Of a stretch of 64,000 nt of DNA, positions 54,001 to 64,000 are shown piece by piece (within the stretch, counting starts at the first letter, position 1; the number at the start of each line of letters is the position of its first letter). The stretch spans positions 14,744,501 to 14,808,500 of the forward strand of contig NC_064437.1 of assembly GCF_023343835.1 (NCBI RefSeq). Reading direction: 5' to 3'. A model generated the notes under the pieces. The model did not search any database and was not told where the DNA came from. It worked only from the letters and a program-made list of their open reading frames with translations. Origin of the DNA: Lagopus muta (Eukaryota > Chordata > Aves > Galliformes > Phasianidae). The translations under genes and the position numbers were made by a program.

Positions 54001-57000
54001 AAGGAATCACATTCCACCTTTCAAAAGCCTTGCATAGAAGCCTGACACAAGCTAGAAATAACAACAAAACTGGAACAAATAGGCCAAATGTTTCCACAGA
54101 TGGAAAATATTCAACTGCAAGCAGCTAATTATCCTACCCCGCACACAAAAGAAAGTGTAGCACTAAGTATTCTCTTAACCTTTCAAAACAGAAAAATCAC
54201 TTTAGAACTGTTGCCTTGTTATGTATGCAATAAAGCCCCACCTGTAAGCGACAGAAACAAAACCTTAAATCCCAAAGTCAGTTTTACAGAAAGCAGTGCG
54301 ATATCGCAGCACTCGGAGATCAGCTTTGAACACTGGTTGCTAAGTTAGCATTTCAAGCTCTGCACGGCATTTCCTGGCTCGTAGCCTACTGATGTGCTCT
54401 CCTAAATCACCTGGAAAATGCACCTGGGTGGCAAACAGTAGAGCAAGCAAAAGCTCCCAAAAAACACCATCTAAAATCCCCGCTTTCTCCCGTTGTTACT
54501 ACATAGGTTTGTCAACTGTATCCAGCTGTGATAGGCTTGGGAGTGGTTGCACATCCACTACTTCCTTATGATGCCATCTTTTTGAACAGAAACTTCACAA
54601 GACATGGTCACATTAAACATATCTTTAATTAAAATCAAACGTGAGTTCATCCCTTTCTGCTCTGAAGTAGAAGCAAAACACACTTCAAGGACCAAATCTA
54701 CACAGACACCCATCTCCAGCATGAAGCATCTTCATGAACACAAAGGTTTTCTTCACTGCATTATTTAATTCAAAAACTCTTCTCCCAGTATATAACCAGT
54801 CTTTAAAACGCAGTCTAACTGACACGAGAACTGCAGAGCAAATACAACAAACTTCAGCAACTCGGTTTACATACCATCTAAAAATGCACAACTGCTGTTA
54901 TTCAGAACAGAAGACCTCAGACCAGTTACTTTTCTTCAGAACTAATAAATACAATGAGCAAGTGCTCCAGAAATGAAAGAACTCAGCTTAGCATCAAAAA
55001 TTAAAATGCAATTTTCAAAAGTTTTTAGTAATTACCTTAGCATGACTATAAAAGACAAATATTGCATGTTTATTTCACCCCAAAAGTAGAAGGCAGTTTA
55101 TCAAAGGCAACCACTCTTATTTGACAAGTTCTGCATTAACAGTTACATGTTTTCAGACAAATAATACCAGCTCCTTCAGCAGCACAATCCACTTGAAATA
55201 CCCGTGATGCATGAGTCCTGTATTCTCTGTTTGCATTTTTATTACCTCTTATATTAAATACACACACAAATAGCTGCAGACTGAGGAGGTTTAATCAAAA
55301 CAATAAGATGGAACTGGAGCCTCAAATAATGTTATCTTCCGTATTCAGTCCTGAAACATTTTCAAGATGATACGGCTTAATTCATTGTAGAGGAGCTATA
55401 ATGGTAGATGTACACTGAGTCAAGCTCTGCATATAAACAACTAATATTATAACCTCAAAATAAACAGTAAAATAATGCTTATTCACAATTTAAAACACCA
55501 GACAGCCAGTTTCTAACAATGTTTGGCTCATTCTGACCATTAGTTAAGGAATCTGCTGCCATCTAGTGAGCACATACATGGAAACACATTTAAGAACAAC
55601 ATGCTTAAAAACATACATAGAATTCTAATTTCAGCCAACTCCTTATCATGGAGAGCACTGAGGTGCTGAGACAAATTACAGTGAAAACTCCAGGTAGAAG
55701 ATTCAAGCCAAGGAAAATTATGAAGAATAACTGCACAGAACCAGGCTGAGTTGAGCCTTCCTTCAAAACTGAACGGTCTTCATTCACTCATACTGAGAAT
55801 ACACCTGTCCGTACATCACTTTTGTCACTTTCTGCTGCACTTGCTCCAACAAGCCGGAACATTTCTTGTACTGAGGAGCCTGTAGTTGGCCGTGGTATTC
55901 CACACGTGTACACCCTGCCACATTCTGTTTATTTGCTTATTGTCAACAATTTGGGGGCCAACATGGCCCACTTCTACGAGCAACGGTGTGAAGGGACTCA
56001 CAGGCACGTGGCCCGGGGAAAGGGGAAGGGAAAGAGAGAAAAAGGTAGAGAGGTGGGCCTAAAAACTAAACAGCAGCAACGAGCCAAGGGAGAAAACTGA
56101 TTTAATAAGTACGATATTGGAATCAAGGCAATACAATATAATACAACTGGAATTGAAGCTGATAAATAAAGTGAGTGTCCAAAAACCGAAGGCCTTACTC
56201 TAATGCTGAGGTGAGACGGCTGGGAGCACACACTGCAAAGACAAGAAGTAAAAGAAGGGGACAGTCTCGTGACTTGTGAGCAGTTTTATCTTTCCCTCTA
56301 AACTGAGAATGGAAACAGAACAGCGAAAGTCTTCTGGGAGATGTAGTTCTCTTCTGAGCACCAGGTACCTGGAAATATCAACAATCTGGCCTGGAGCATT
56401 AACTCTAACTGCCTGTGCACAACATGATGTTACGATGTGGAACACTGATAACAAAAATCATGAAACCATGACACTTACGTATTGCCAACACAGTTATACT
56501 CAACTTCATTTCAGTTTTCAGCAAGCAAAATTACTTTCCTTGAGCTCAGCCACACAACATTTTAATAAATCTAGTATATTCAAGTTAACAAAGAATAATT
56601 GTTGTGAATAAACAAAACCAAACCCTAACTTTACAGTCACGACTTCCTCTACATGGCTCCCACAGAAGCCTTGACTAGGCACACAATCCTTTGAATAGCT
56701 TCAGGTATCAACACCGTATCATCAGCAACATTCCCCAAATATTCCATGATTCAGAATGTAGATAAACATAATATTTAGTCTAATGGAAGTATTCTTCATA
56801 TTGGCTCTGAACCATCTTTGGTTCCCAGCCTAGAACCTACAAACTGTAAAACCTTCCACATCCTTCAGGAATATCATGCTAACAACAGTGACTGCAAAGC
56901 TTTGCCAGAACTGCCAGGGCTTCTGCTCCTCATGTCTTAGCAAAGACTAAATGATGACAGTCATGTCATGGCTGCACGATTCACTGCTCATACCACCACT

Positions 57001-60000
57001 CAGGCTAGTGGATGGACAACGTTTGCCACTGCTTATGAGATTTGGGGATCAGGCATCTTCAGCAATCCACATCCAAAAGACAAACACAGGCATTTGTAGA
57101 AACTTATGCTGTTTACAGCAGATACAGAACTGAAGTGGGTCAGACTTAAGACAGAGACTATTTGAACTGCTGACTGAAAAAGGCTTATGGATGACTCTTC
57201 TCATACAACAAATTGCCTATGTAAATTCAGCACCCACGAACACTCACACATTCAGCCACTCAAAGTTTCTGCAAGTATAAGCATATCTTGTAATCAGCTT
57301 TTCCGTGGATGCAAAGAATTTTACTTGCAAGCACAAACTTTTATCCAACACTTTCTAGTACTCTGGGCACCAAGCATAAAAGCAGTAACTAGCTATAAGG
57401 TGCTAATATACATCCATATCTAAAGCTTTTTGTCCATTTAATTAAAATCTAAAATCTCCAACTAAAATCTTAAGTGTAGAATGTTAACAGTATTTAGAGA
57501 AAGAGGTAATCATCAACATACGTACAGATATAGAAAAATGGATACATTTTTCACCATTTGGAGGTTTAAAGATTTTACAACAGCCACAAAAGCCCTCTAC
57601 TTGATCAGAAATACTTAAGTACCTTCTTCACTTCCAGGACACTACCAAAAAATAAGAGAAAAAAAAAATGAAATCATTGGTTTATTTCAGAAAAGCATCA
57701 CGTATGTAGAGGTGCAATCAGTCCTGTCCCTGAATACAGACATTGTAATGGTCTGAGTAATGGAGTGACCAACAGATACAATTAGGAAATCCACTCCTAG
57801 TCATTTGTTGTATCATAATGAAAACAATATATGCAGAAAAATTAAATCTTACCTATATCATATAGGCTGTACTTTAAGACTAGACATTTACATCTCAAAC
57901 TTTTCAGAAACATTAGCCAACTAAATAACGCAACAGAACTTTGTAAAGCCATAGCTCTGACCACAAACTATGGAATGTTTTCCCACAAACTCTGAACAGG
58001 TATACAGGAGATGGAACAAACATCTGCATATCGCTCATAACCTTATCCTAGTTTCCTGTTGTCTCAATCTTTTCCTGTTGCCTTTCTCTTCCTTTTCAGC
58101 TACATAACCTCTAAATGCAACGTCAGTCATAACTGTAATAAAACTGATTTCATTACACACCCATAGAAATGACAATTGTCAAACTTTGGAATCAGTGTAT
58201 CAGCTACTTTAACCAATAACATACACAAGGAAAAAAAAAAAGAAAAATAAACTTTTCCTCAAAATATGTGATGTTTTAGTGCTCTGCCACAGCAAGCAGG
58301 AAAAACATCATGTGGAAATACATTAAGCTTTGTCAAAAACTCTTGGATCTCATTTCAGCCATCTTGAACAAAAACAGTAGCCAAGTCATGCTACTACAGA
58401 CTTTGTAGCAGTGGAACACACCCATGTTCAGCATACACCATTCTGCCACTCTGGGACACAAGCAGTTCTGCAGACACCAGAACCACAGTATTTTTAAATG
58501 GAACTGTGACAGTAATTTGGCTACAGTCTTGCAGTTTCTTCCACTGTTCTATGGATCCCCTCTAGTAGTAAAAAACTCATCAAATTTCAACCCAACCCTA
58601 AACCCATGGTGAGTAACACTTGTACGTAACAGCTACACCTGTGTAAACTTAGGGAAATCAGAATGCAAATCTGCGACTGACTTCACTGTGTAGAAAGAAG
58701 TGAAAGCACTACTCTGTTAATGGGAACATATCATGCAACTTGCAACAAATACATACAACTTTGACCATTCAGAAACAAAATGCTGTCTACCCATTATACA
58801 TCCCTTTCTCCTCGCATCTCTAGAAGAGGAGACATAGAGAGTAGGATCTGATTTTCTCCTCTCGATTTCCTAACAAAAGGAGGACTATTAAATATTCACA
58901 CTGTTGTTTGGTCATGCACTCTTCAATTATTTATCTACTTGTTTTTCAAACTAGCTGTTGGATACTCAAGCTAATGAATGGAACATATGCAGGACAACTC
59001 AATTACTGAAGGGTGGCAGAACAAAATGAGAACAATCGGCACAACAGTAAATGTTAGAATATTTTAGTGATAAATCCATGCAACAACCTGCTTAAAAAAA
59101 TACACCATGCTTAAAGAAAAAAAAAAACATTTTGCCCCAGCAGTAATGTTGGCTCTAAGGAAGACTAAGTTCAATTTAAACACATTTTGAAAACGTAACT
59201 TGATGAAAATCTGCATTCATATTCTAAGAATTTTTTTCTCAACTTTTTTTTCCCCATTTTAAATACTCTATTATAATTATCAATACAGTTTAGCCTCTGT
59301 AAGTTGCTGCCATGCATACAGTGGAGAAGAGATCAGCAAAAGTTCAGGAGAAAACTGGTATTAATTTTGTGTGGTATTAAAAGACTTAGGAGAAGTAATT
59401 AACAAAAGCAAGTATTGGCAAGAATACAGAGAATCATCCTTCAGGACAGAAAATAACCACCAACCAGTGGGAAACAAGAGTTGCTCTGGCTTTGTTTATA
59501 AGGCAGAATTTATTTTTTTTTTAATTTTACTAACTGAAATAACAAAATAACAGTCATAGTTAAAGACAGAATACTGGACTAGGTGACATAATATTCTAAT
59601 TCAATATAACAAAATATTTCAAGATTTCAATCTTTAAAACATGTTTGTTTGTTTTTTCCAACTTTCCACAAGAAGTTTCCAGAAGAAAGGCTATTAAAAA
59701 TAGTGTTTAGCACTATTATTTTTTAAACAAACCATTTAGGTATCAAGACAAAAAACTAAAGGCTCAAATTACATTCCCATGTTGTGGAGAAAAAAAAGAA
59801 AAAAAAAAAAGAACAAAAAACCCATACAGATCTATATGCATAATGAAGGTTACATAGTAATTCACAGTGATATGAAATCCACTTACCTACTACTAGCCCA
59901 CACTCTGAACAAATCATATCACCAGCTCTGTAATCCTCCACTAAAATGGAATCTGGATGGTTTGGGCAAGTCACCCTCGGAAGAGCATCCAAACTACAAA

Positions 60001-61831
60001 GAAAGAAAAAAGAATTAAATTGTTATTATCCCAGTCAAGGAGGGTGCATCCCAAAGCATGAGTTCACTGCTGAGAAGACTGATTTATGGTGATCTGAAGG
60101 ACTTATTATTAACCTAAAACACCTGAATATCTTAAACTGCAACACTTTTGCAATTTATCTCATCACAGAAACATAGAAAGCTTCCAACGAGAGCATCCAA
60201 AGCTTAAATGCAGTCAGGATTAAGCGTAGTCCACCTTGCAGTCTACCACTAACTGAAGTTCCTGAAGAACAGAGAGGTGATTACTTCATGCTAACGGGCA
60301 TTTCCACTTATTCTTATCAAACCAATATAACTTATTAGGTCCTCAATTCAGGAAGCAGTGGGCACACATTTATTTGAGAACATATAATTCTGTCATTTTT
60401 TTCAAGAGTTAGAAAAAAAATGCCATCCTTAAGTTAGGTTAAAAGTAGAGCATTAAATTAAGCAATTCATTAGTTGTGAGATTGTAAAGGAGAAACTACC
60501 AGCTCATGAGAGGGATCGGGCAACAACTGCTTCTGAGGACTGGAAACCATCTCTTGTACACCATATATCTTCAGCAGCTACAAAAAGCTTCCAATAAAGC
60601 CTCGTTGTTTAACATGTGCACATATACAACAGCACCAAAGCACAGCAACAACCAATTGCTTCTAACCAAACATTGTAACAGTAAATACCTCATTCAAACT
60701 AACAGTGAATGGCCAGTAACTCCATTAAAACAACTTTGTTTCAAGGTTAGAGTTGTTTCCGCTTACTATTCAAAGTTTTATATTCAACAGAGCCATTTAA
60801 TCGAGCTAAAAAAGCAGCAGGTATGGCAGCTGATCACAGTAAAATAAAACGCTGCAAGCACTTCTCAGCCTAAATGTGACGGCACCAAAAACACCTGCTA
60901 GTCCTTCAAACAGGAAGTGAGCCTTTATGGGAGTTGAATTCATCCGAGTTTCCTCCTTTCCCACCAGCCTGTCATTGCAGCTTAATCTAACACAGTCCCA
61001 GCTCAATCTTCATGTTTTGGATACACCTGATGCGTCAGAGGAAAATAAATGTAACACTCTAAACCGACGGCTGTTCAGAAGAACCTCTACAATTCAGAAC
61101 GCAGACTACGATTCACCGGCAGCGTTAACCTCCACAACCCCCGTGCAGAACACGCTCACGCACGACCTTCGGATGCAAACCACCTTGGATATCAGACACA
61201 CGCGCTCCCTCCCGGCCCTTCCTCCCTCGCCCAGCGGCTTCCCGTGGCAGACACAAGTGTTGACAAAGCAAGCAGGGCGCCCAGCTGACAGTCGGCGTTA
61301 CGCAAAACGCCAGCGACATGCGAAGCGAAAGGAGGGAGGAAAAAAAATAAAAATAAAACGAGAAGCTCCAAAGAAAACACTCGTAGCGCGTTGCTGCAGA
61401 CCTCTCTTTCACAAATGACCACACGACAACCACTTTTTCTACCCAGGATTTAATTAAGCGATGCAGACAGACGCCCGGCCCCGCTCGGGGAGCGGCACCG
61501 AGCTCGGGGCTCCAACCCACAGCAGCCAGCCGCCGCGGCCCATACGGAGAAGCCCGGGAGGCCCCTGCCGCGGGACGGCTTACGGTCCCGAGAAGCCGGG
61601 GAGGAACGGCGAGCCGAGGCAGGGGGCGGCGCCGAGCCGGGGCCGGGTAGGAACCGGCGATGGCCGCCGGTTCCTCCCCGGGCGGCAGCGGAGGCCGACG
61701 CGGCCATTTTCTCTGCCGGGCCGCGGACGGGGAGAGATGGCGGAAGCCGCGCCGCCCGCTCCTGGGGGTGAACTCCTCCGCGCGAGCCCCCGCGGAGCGC
61801 CGGGCCTCCCTTACCGGCTCGTGGACGCCAT
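44956..61831 (-). CDS. GTF2B: GTF2B, general transcription factor TFIIB (complete)
   Basis: Seven exons on the minus strand splice to 951 nt, giving 316 residues plus stop, exactly the human length. TFIIB bridges TBP-DNA and RNA polymerase II in the nuclear pre-initiation complex and helps set the start site. Visible in order: the N-terminal zinc ribbon with ligands Cys15, His18, Cys34 and Cys37 (CPNH, then CSEC), the B-reader/B-linker around [13 protein letters not shown], Ser65 in KDPSRV, and two cyclin-like repeats (about 118-200 and 212-297). The autoacetylation Lys238 is present in HIARKAVEL. Differences from human, by memory, are A21S, P35S, S70T, T123N, A155S, C223G and T302A. The ATG at 61831 has a strong context (G at -3 and +4) and starts MASTSR as in other vertebrates. 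No frame break is seen. Confidence 0.98.
45263..45544 (-). CDS. GTF2B: GTF2B coding exon 6 (end of repeat 1, repeat 2)
   Basis: The largest exon, 282 nt. It begins [20 protein letters not shown] and carries [40 protein letters not shown] and [19 protein letters not shown]. Lys238 is present. Donor AAAG|GTAAAA, acceptor TTTAG. Confidence 0.97.
45545..46140 (-). other. GTF2B intron 5
   Basis: A 596-nt intron of unique sequence. No embedded feature is seen. The adjoining introns 4 (46271-46404) and 6 (45090-45262) are shorter still. Confidence 0.85.
46141..46270 (-). CDS. GTF2B: GTF2B coding exon 5 (cyclin repeat 1)
   Basis: The exon encodes [20 protein letters not shown] and [20 protein letters not shown] through TFK. 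Acceptor TTGAAG, donor AAAG|GTAAGT. Human Ala155 is Ser here. Confidence 0.97.
46405..46551 (-). CDS. GTF2B: GTF2B coding exon 4 (start of cyclin repeat 1)
   Basis: The exon encodes [20 protein letters not shown], then [20 protein letters not shown] and RINLPRNIV. It is 147 nt with phase 0 on both ends. Acceptor TTTTCAG, donor GTT|GTGAGT. Confidence 0.97.
46552..51969 (-). other. GTF2B intron 3
   Basis: A 5.4-kb intron. ORFs of up to 128 codons occur on both strands (for example near 48193-48579 and 49760-50119) but have no recognisable homology and no splice context. No transposable element is clear. Confidence 0.8.
51970..52103 (-). CDS. GTF2B: GTF2B coding exon 3 (B-reader and linker)
   Basis: The exon encodes [20 protein letters not shown], then [20 protein letters not shown] and MIGK. 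This region enters the polymerase cleft and contacts the template near the active site. Acceptor TCACAG, donor AAG|GTAAAA. Confidence 0.97.
52104..59886 (-). other. GTF2B intron 2
   Basis: A 7.8-kb intron with an LTR-like block at about 55941-56453 and several A- or T-runs towards the exon 2 end (58231, 59117, 59789-59820). Otherwise it is unique AT-rich sequence. Confidence 0.8.
55941..56453 (-). mobile_element. Probable degraded avian endogenous-retrovirus LTR
   Basis: On the minus strand the block starts TGTTATCAG and has a TATA-like GATAAAA at 56290-56284, an ATTAAA at 56106-56101 and a region near 55970 that looks like a primer-binding-site junction. This order suits a U3-R-U5 unit in the same orientation as GTF2B. 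I recognise the style of chicken ERV LTRs but cannot name the family. No retroviral gene is present. The boundaries are uncertain, and I could not confirm a target-site duplication. Confidence 0.5.
59887..59993 (-). CDS. GTF2B: GTF2B coding exon 2 (zinc ribbon)
   Basis: The exon encodes [20 protein letters not shown] and [15 protein letters not shown], carrying all four zinc ligands. It completes Arg6 from exon 1 and leaves phase 1 at GTAG|GTAAGT. In the CxxC knuckle the human Pro35 is Ser. Confidence 0.97.
59994..61814 (-). other. GTF2B intron 1
   Basis: A 1.8-kb intron. The 5' third (about 61130-61814) is part of the CpG island and holds YY1-like ATGGC motifs and a perfect inverted repeat. 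The rest is ordinary AT-rich sequence. Confidence 0.85.
61650..61674. repeat. Perfect 10-bp inverted repeat in the CpG island
   Basis: GGAACCGGCG at 61650-61659 and its exact complement CGCCGGTTCC at 61665-61674 flank the 5-nt loop ATGGC. It lies in GTF2B intron 1, about 140 nt past the exon 1 donor. Confidence 0.9.
61815..61831 (-). CDS. GTF2B: GTF2B coding exon 1 (start codon)
   Basis: Only 17 coding nt: ATG GCG TCC ACG AGC CG, encoding MASTS plus two bases of Arg, then donor CG|GTAAGG. It is too short for an ORF scan and was found by the conserved MASTSR start inside the CpG island. Confidence 0.95.
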
Positions 61832-61838
61832 CTCACTC

Positions 61839-61845
61839 CTTCCGG
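61839..61845 (-). promoter_or_regulatory. ETS-family site at the GTF2B start
   Basis: The minus strand reads CCGGAAG eight bases before the ATG, a standard ETS/GABP core that is common at start sites of CpG-island promoters. Confidence 0.5.
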
Positions 61846-61887
61846 CGGCGGCGACTGCGCGCGGTCGGGAAGCAGCTCGGCGCACCT

Positions 61888-61895
61888 CCTTATGT
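61888..61895 (-). promoter_or_regulatory. Weak TATA-like element
   Basis: The minus strand reads ACATAAGG in otherwise G+C-rich sequence. If used, it would place transcription start near 61860 and give a 5' UTR of about 30 nt. It is a poor TATA match and may be incidental. Confidence 0.3.
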
Positions 61896-61906
61896 AGTGG
61901 CAGCGA

Positions 61907-61917
61907 GGGGCGGAGCC
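61907..61917 (-). promoter_or_regulatory. Sp1/KLF GC box upstream of GTF2B
   Basis: The plus strand reads GGGGCGGAGCC, a good Sp1-family site, about 76 nt upstream of the GTF2B start codon. The core promoter probably lies between it and the ATG. Confidence 0.6.
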
Positions 61918-62180
61918 ACCGGCAGCTCGCGACGGGTCGCGCGAAGGGACAGGCGGCTCCGCGAGGGCGCGCCCCGGGCTGACGCGCGCGCCTGCGGCGA
62001 GCCCCGCGCGGCGCGGGCCGGGGACGGAGGCGACGCCGGGCGCCTCGAGCTGCGCGCGCCCAGAACGTGGCTGTTGGGAACCGACGCCACGAGCAGCTGC
62101 GTGAGGTGACAGAACTCGCGCTGGCAGCCGCTCGGCGTGGGGCCGCCTGCAGGCAGAGATCGATGCCGCGAAAGGGAAGG

Positions 62181-64000
62181 AAGGACCTTTTTCCGTCTGC
62201 GATGACGTTTACTCAATAAGACCAAAGGATGAAAAAACAACACCTGCTTTTCAAGGGGAATAAAGCTTGTTGTATTATGCTTCCCTATGACCTCTGAGAT
62301 GTGAAGTAGCACTGCCTGCAACAGCTGCGCCACATCAGCACTCAGCCCCAGGGGGTTTGCAGGGTGCGCGGCTTCCACGGAAAGATCTCCCGCCGCCAGT
62401 CAGTGCCATCGGCAGGTCTCCCCCCCCTCTGCTCACTAAGGGTTCCATTTACACTACACCGAGACAATCGTTTGCAGAACTGTTGCCAAAAAAAAAAAAA
62501 AAAAAATACAGTGGACCGTGCTTTGTTTTTGTTCCCTGTCTGCAGCCATATTTCAAGCGCTTTCCCCCCAAGCAAAAGCATTTGATGTGGTAGACGAGAA
62601 TACCGCTACCAGCAGTCTTTACAACAGATCTTTCAAATAGCTTATGGAAAATCCACCTTGCTGCCCCCAGCTACACCTGTTCTTTCCCATCACTGTAGTT
62701 ACAACAATAATCCTAATTTTAAAATGTTACTTAACTGGGCACTCTGGAGTTTCTTAAAATCTAATCCAAAGTTATTTCATGCTGCCTACCATCAGCGATA
62801 AAAGTCAAAACGCTGCAGTTCTCACATTAACATTCCAACAATCATTCAATGGGATTTCAACTGCCTTTGTAAACACAACAAACAGTACATTAATGACAGT
62901 AAGTCATCAGATCTTACTTGTTTGTCTAAAGATCCTTTGCAATCATTTATTTAGCCAATGTTCATTTTGTTAAAATATCAGATGTCAGTCAAATGCCTCA
63001 TAGGAGCAAATGGAGGCAACGATCAACAGCCAGAGCAGCTGAATCACACTTGGTATATCAATTCATTTCTGCAATGCATCTTACATGTCCAGACCTTTAA
63101 CGACACAAAAAAAAATTAGCAGATTACATCAAGTGCTTCGGAAGCAATGAGGCTTTTGTTCACAAGGCAATATAAACACAGTAAAGGGAGGCGAGTAGCA
63201 TCCTAACACCTTTCCGCTTCTGAGATGCACAGCCTCATTACATGCATGTTCTCGTGCTACCAGCAAGCTATCTCAGGGGAATCTTAGACTGTTAGAATAG
63301 TTGGAGAAGTACTCAGAGAACTGTGCTTTTTTGCAGTTGTATTTCAGACTAGCATGACGCAATGATCTTTATTTAGAAGTCTCTTTTGATATTATTTTTA
63401 TCATCACTGTATACATATTACTTGTAATGACTTCTTGAAAATTGCAACTAACCATTTTTGTGGGGAGATCTGGAGAACAACAGTGCAAGGCAGCTGAAAA
63501 GACCCAGCTACTAGGCTACTGATAAAGCAGCCTAGCAGATCACAGTCTGATTTCCATACGATTCTTTTTGTCCTTGTCCATAGTCACAAACCGCTGGAAT
63601 TCAGCTGGATTCCAGCTCTATAACCACAGAATAAGTAAAATAGTTGCAAATCTAGCAACAGAATTTCTTTGAGCTTTCCAGCATAAGGTCTGTGGGTTGA
63701 ATACCAAATGAACATGAAGAATACAACACATTTAAAAGGTTACATACTTGGATTGCTTTCGCTAGTGGAAATCCTACCCAGAGATTAAAAGATTGCATAG
63801 AGAGGAGACAACAATGAAAGAACTCTCCACATTTACCTCATCTGAACCTGTCCTTTAGCCACTGAGCTAGGAATAGTCAAAGTTGAGCTCCATAGTATCA
63901 CAGAACTACAGCACTATATCAGGCCCATCTCCATGTTCCCACTTGATCTTAAGAGTTTAAAGTAGGATTGTTGTGAAGTTACCAGTGGCTTTTGTGGACA
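62181..64000. other. Sequence upstream of GTF2B
   Basis: About 1.8 kb with no recognised gene. It includes a 19-A run at 62488-62506. A divergent promoter-associated transcript from the CpG island is possible but nothing in the sequence demonstrates it. Confidence 0.7.
62488..62506. repeat. A19 homopolymer
   Basis: Nineteen consecutive A. The sequence before it does not look like a processed gene copy or a known SINE. Confidence 0.9.

Larger units (their letters stand above)
61130..62180. promoter_or_regulatory. GTF2B: CpG island promoter of GTF2B
   Basis: Composition changes abruptly to G+C-rich sequence dense in CpG, richest at about 61450-62150, and surrounds the GTF2B start codon. This is the normal promoter type for a housekeeping gene. 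The island reaches about 350 nt upstream of the ATG and 700 nt into intron 1. Confidence 0.9.

Noticed and set aside
60506-60847. 113-codon ORF on the plus strand in GTF2B intron 1
   Set aside because: No domain, signal or splice context. The composition resembles intronic noise.
61461-61982. 173-codon ORF on the plus strand, with overlapping ORFs of 128-162 codons across 60927-62378 on both strands
   Set aside because: They lie in or beside the G+C-rich CpG island, where stop codons are rare, overlap each other on both strands, cover the GTF2B start antisense and show Arg/Pro/Gly-rich chance composition.
62488-62506. A19 run as the tail of a processed pseudogene or SINE
   Set aside because: The preceding sequence shows no known gene or repeat and no flanking duplication that I can see.

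Overview
The window is vertebrate nuclear DNA, most likely from a bird and probably a galliform. It has multi-exon genes with GT-AG introns, several introns under 100 nt, a CpG-island promoter, a 5'-truncated CR1 LINE with the typical avian 3' end, and sparse old repeats. Two conserved protein-coding genes account for essentially all coding sequence. There are no bacterial-type features such as operons, CRISPR arrays or insertion sequences.

Region 1 (1 to about 41.3 kb, plus strand) is PKN2 (protein kinase N2, also called PRK2). All coding exons except the first are present: 21 exons from 10446 to 39099, totalling 2910 nt (969 codons plus stop). The missing first exon, about 16 codons in human, must lie upstream, so positions 1-10445 are the 3' part of intron 1. 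The exons encode, in order, three Rho-binding HR1 coiled coils, a C2-like domain, a proline-rich linker, an AGC kinase domain, and the C-terminal tail with turn and hydrophobic motifs. The 3' UTR probably ends after a poly(A) signal at 41261 or 41446.

Region 2 (about 41.5-44.6 kb) is a spacer of roughly 3 kb between two convergent genes, with no recognisable gene.

Region 3 (about 44.6-61.9 kb, minus strand) is the complete GTF2B gene for general transcription factor TFIIB. It has seven coding exons (951 nt, 316 aa), a short 3' UTR, and a start in a CpG island with ETS and Sp1 sites.

Region 4 (about 62.2-64 kb) lies upstream of GTF2B and shows nothing recognisable.

Transposable-element relics sit in introns: a mariner-like fragment and a CR1 in PKN2 introns 2 and 3, a MIR-like SINE in PKN2 intron 6, and an LTR-like block in GTF2B intron 2. 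The two genes do not share a pathway: PKN2 is a Rho/PDK1-regulated cytoplasmic kinase and TFIIB is a nuclear initiation factor. Their adjacency matches the PKN2-GTF2B neighbourhood known in mammals. I see no novel biological system. The more interesting leads are possible intronic-polyadenylation or retained-intron PKN2 isoforms (one with a membrane-anchor-like tail), a GC-AG intron, a cluster of very short introns, and a perfect inverted repeat in the GTF2B CpG island. Comparisons with human proteins are from memory.
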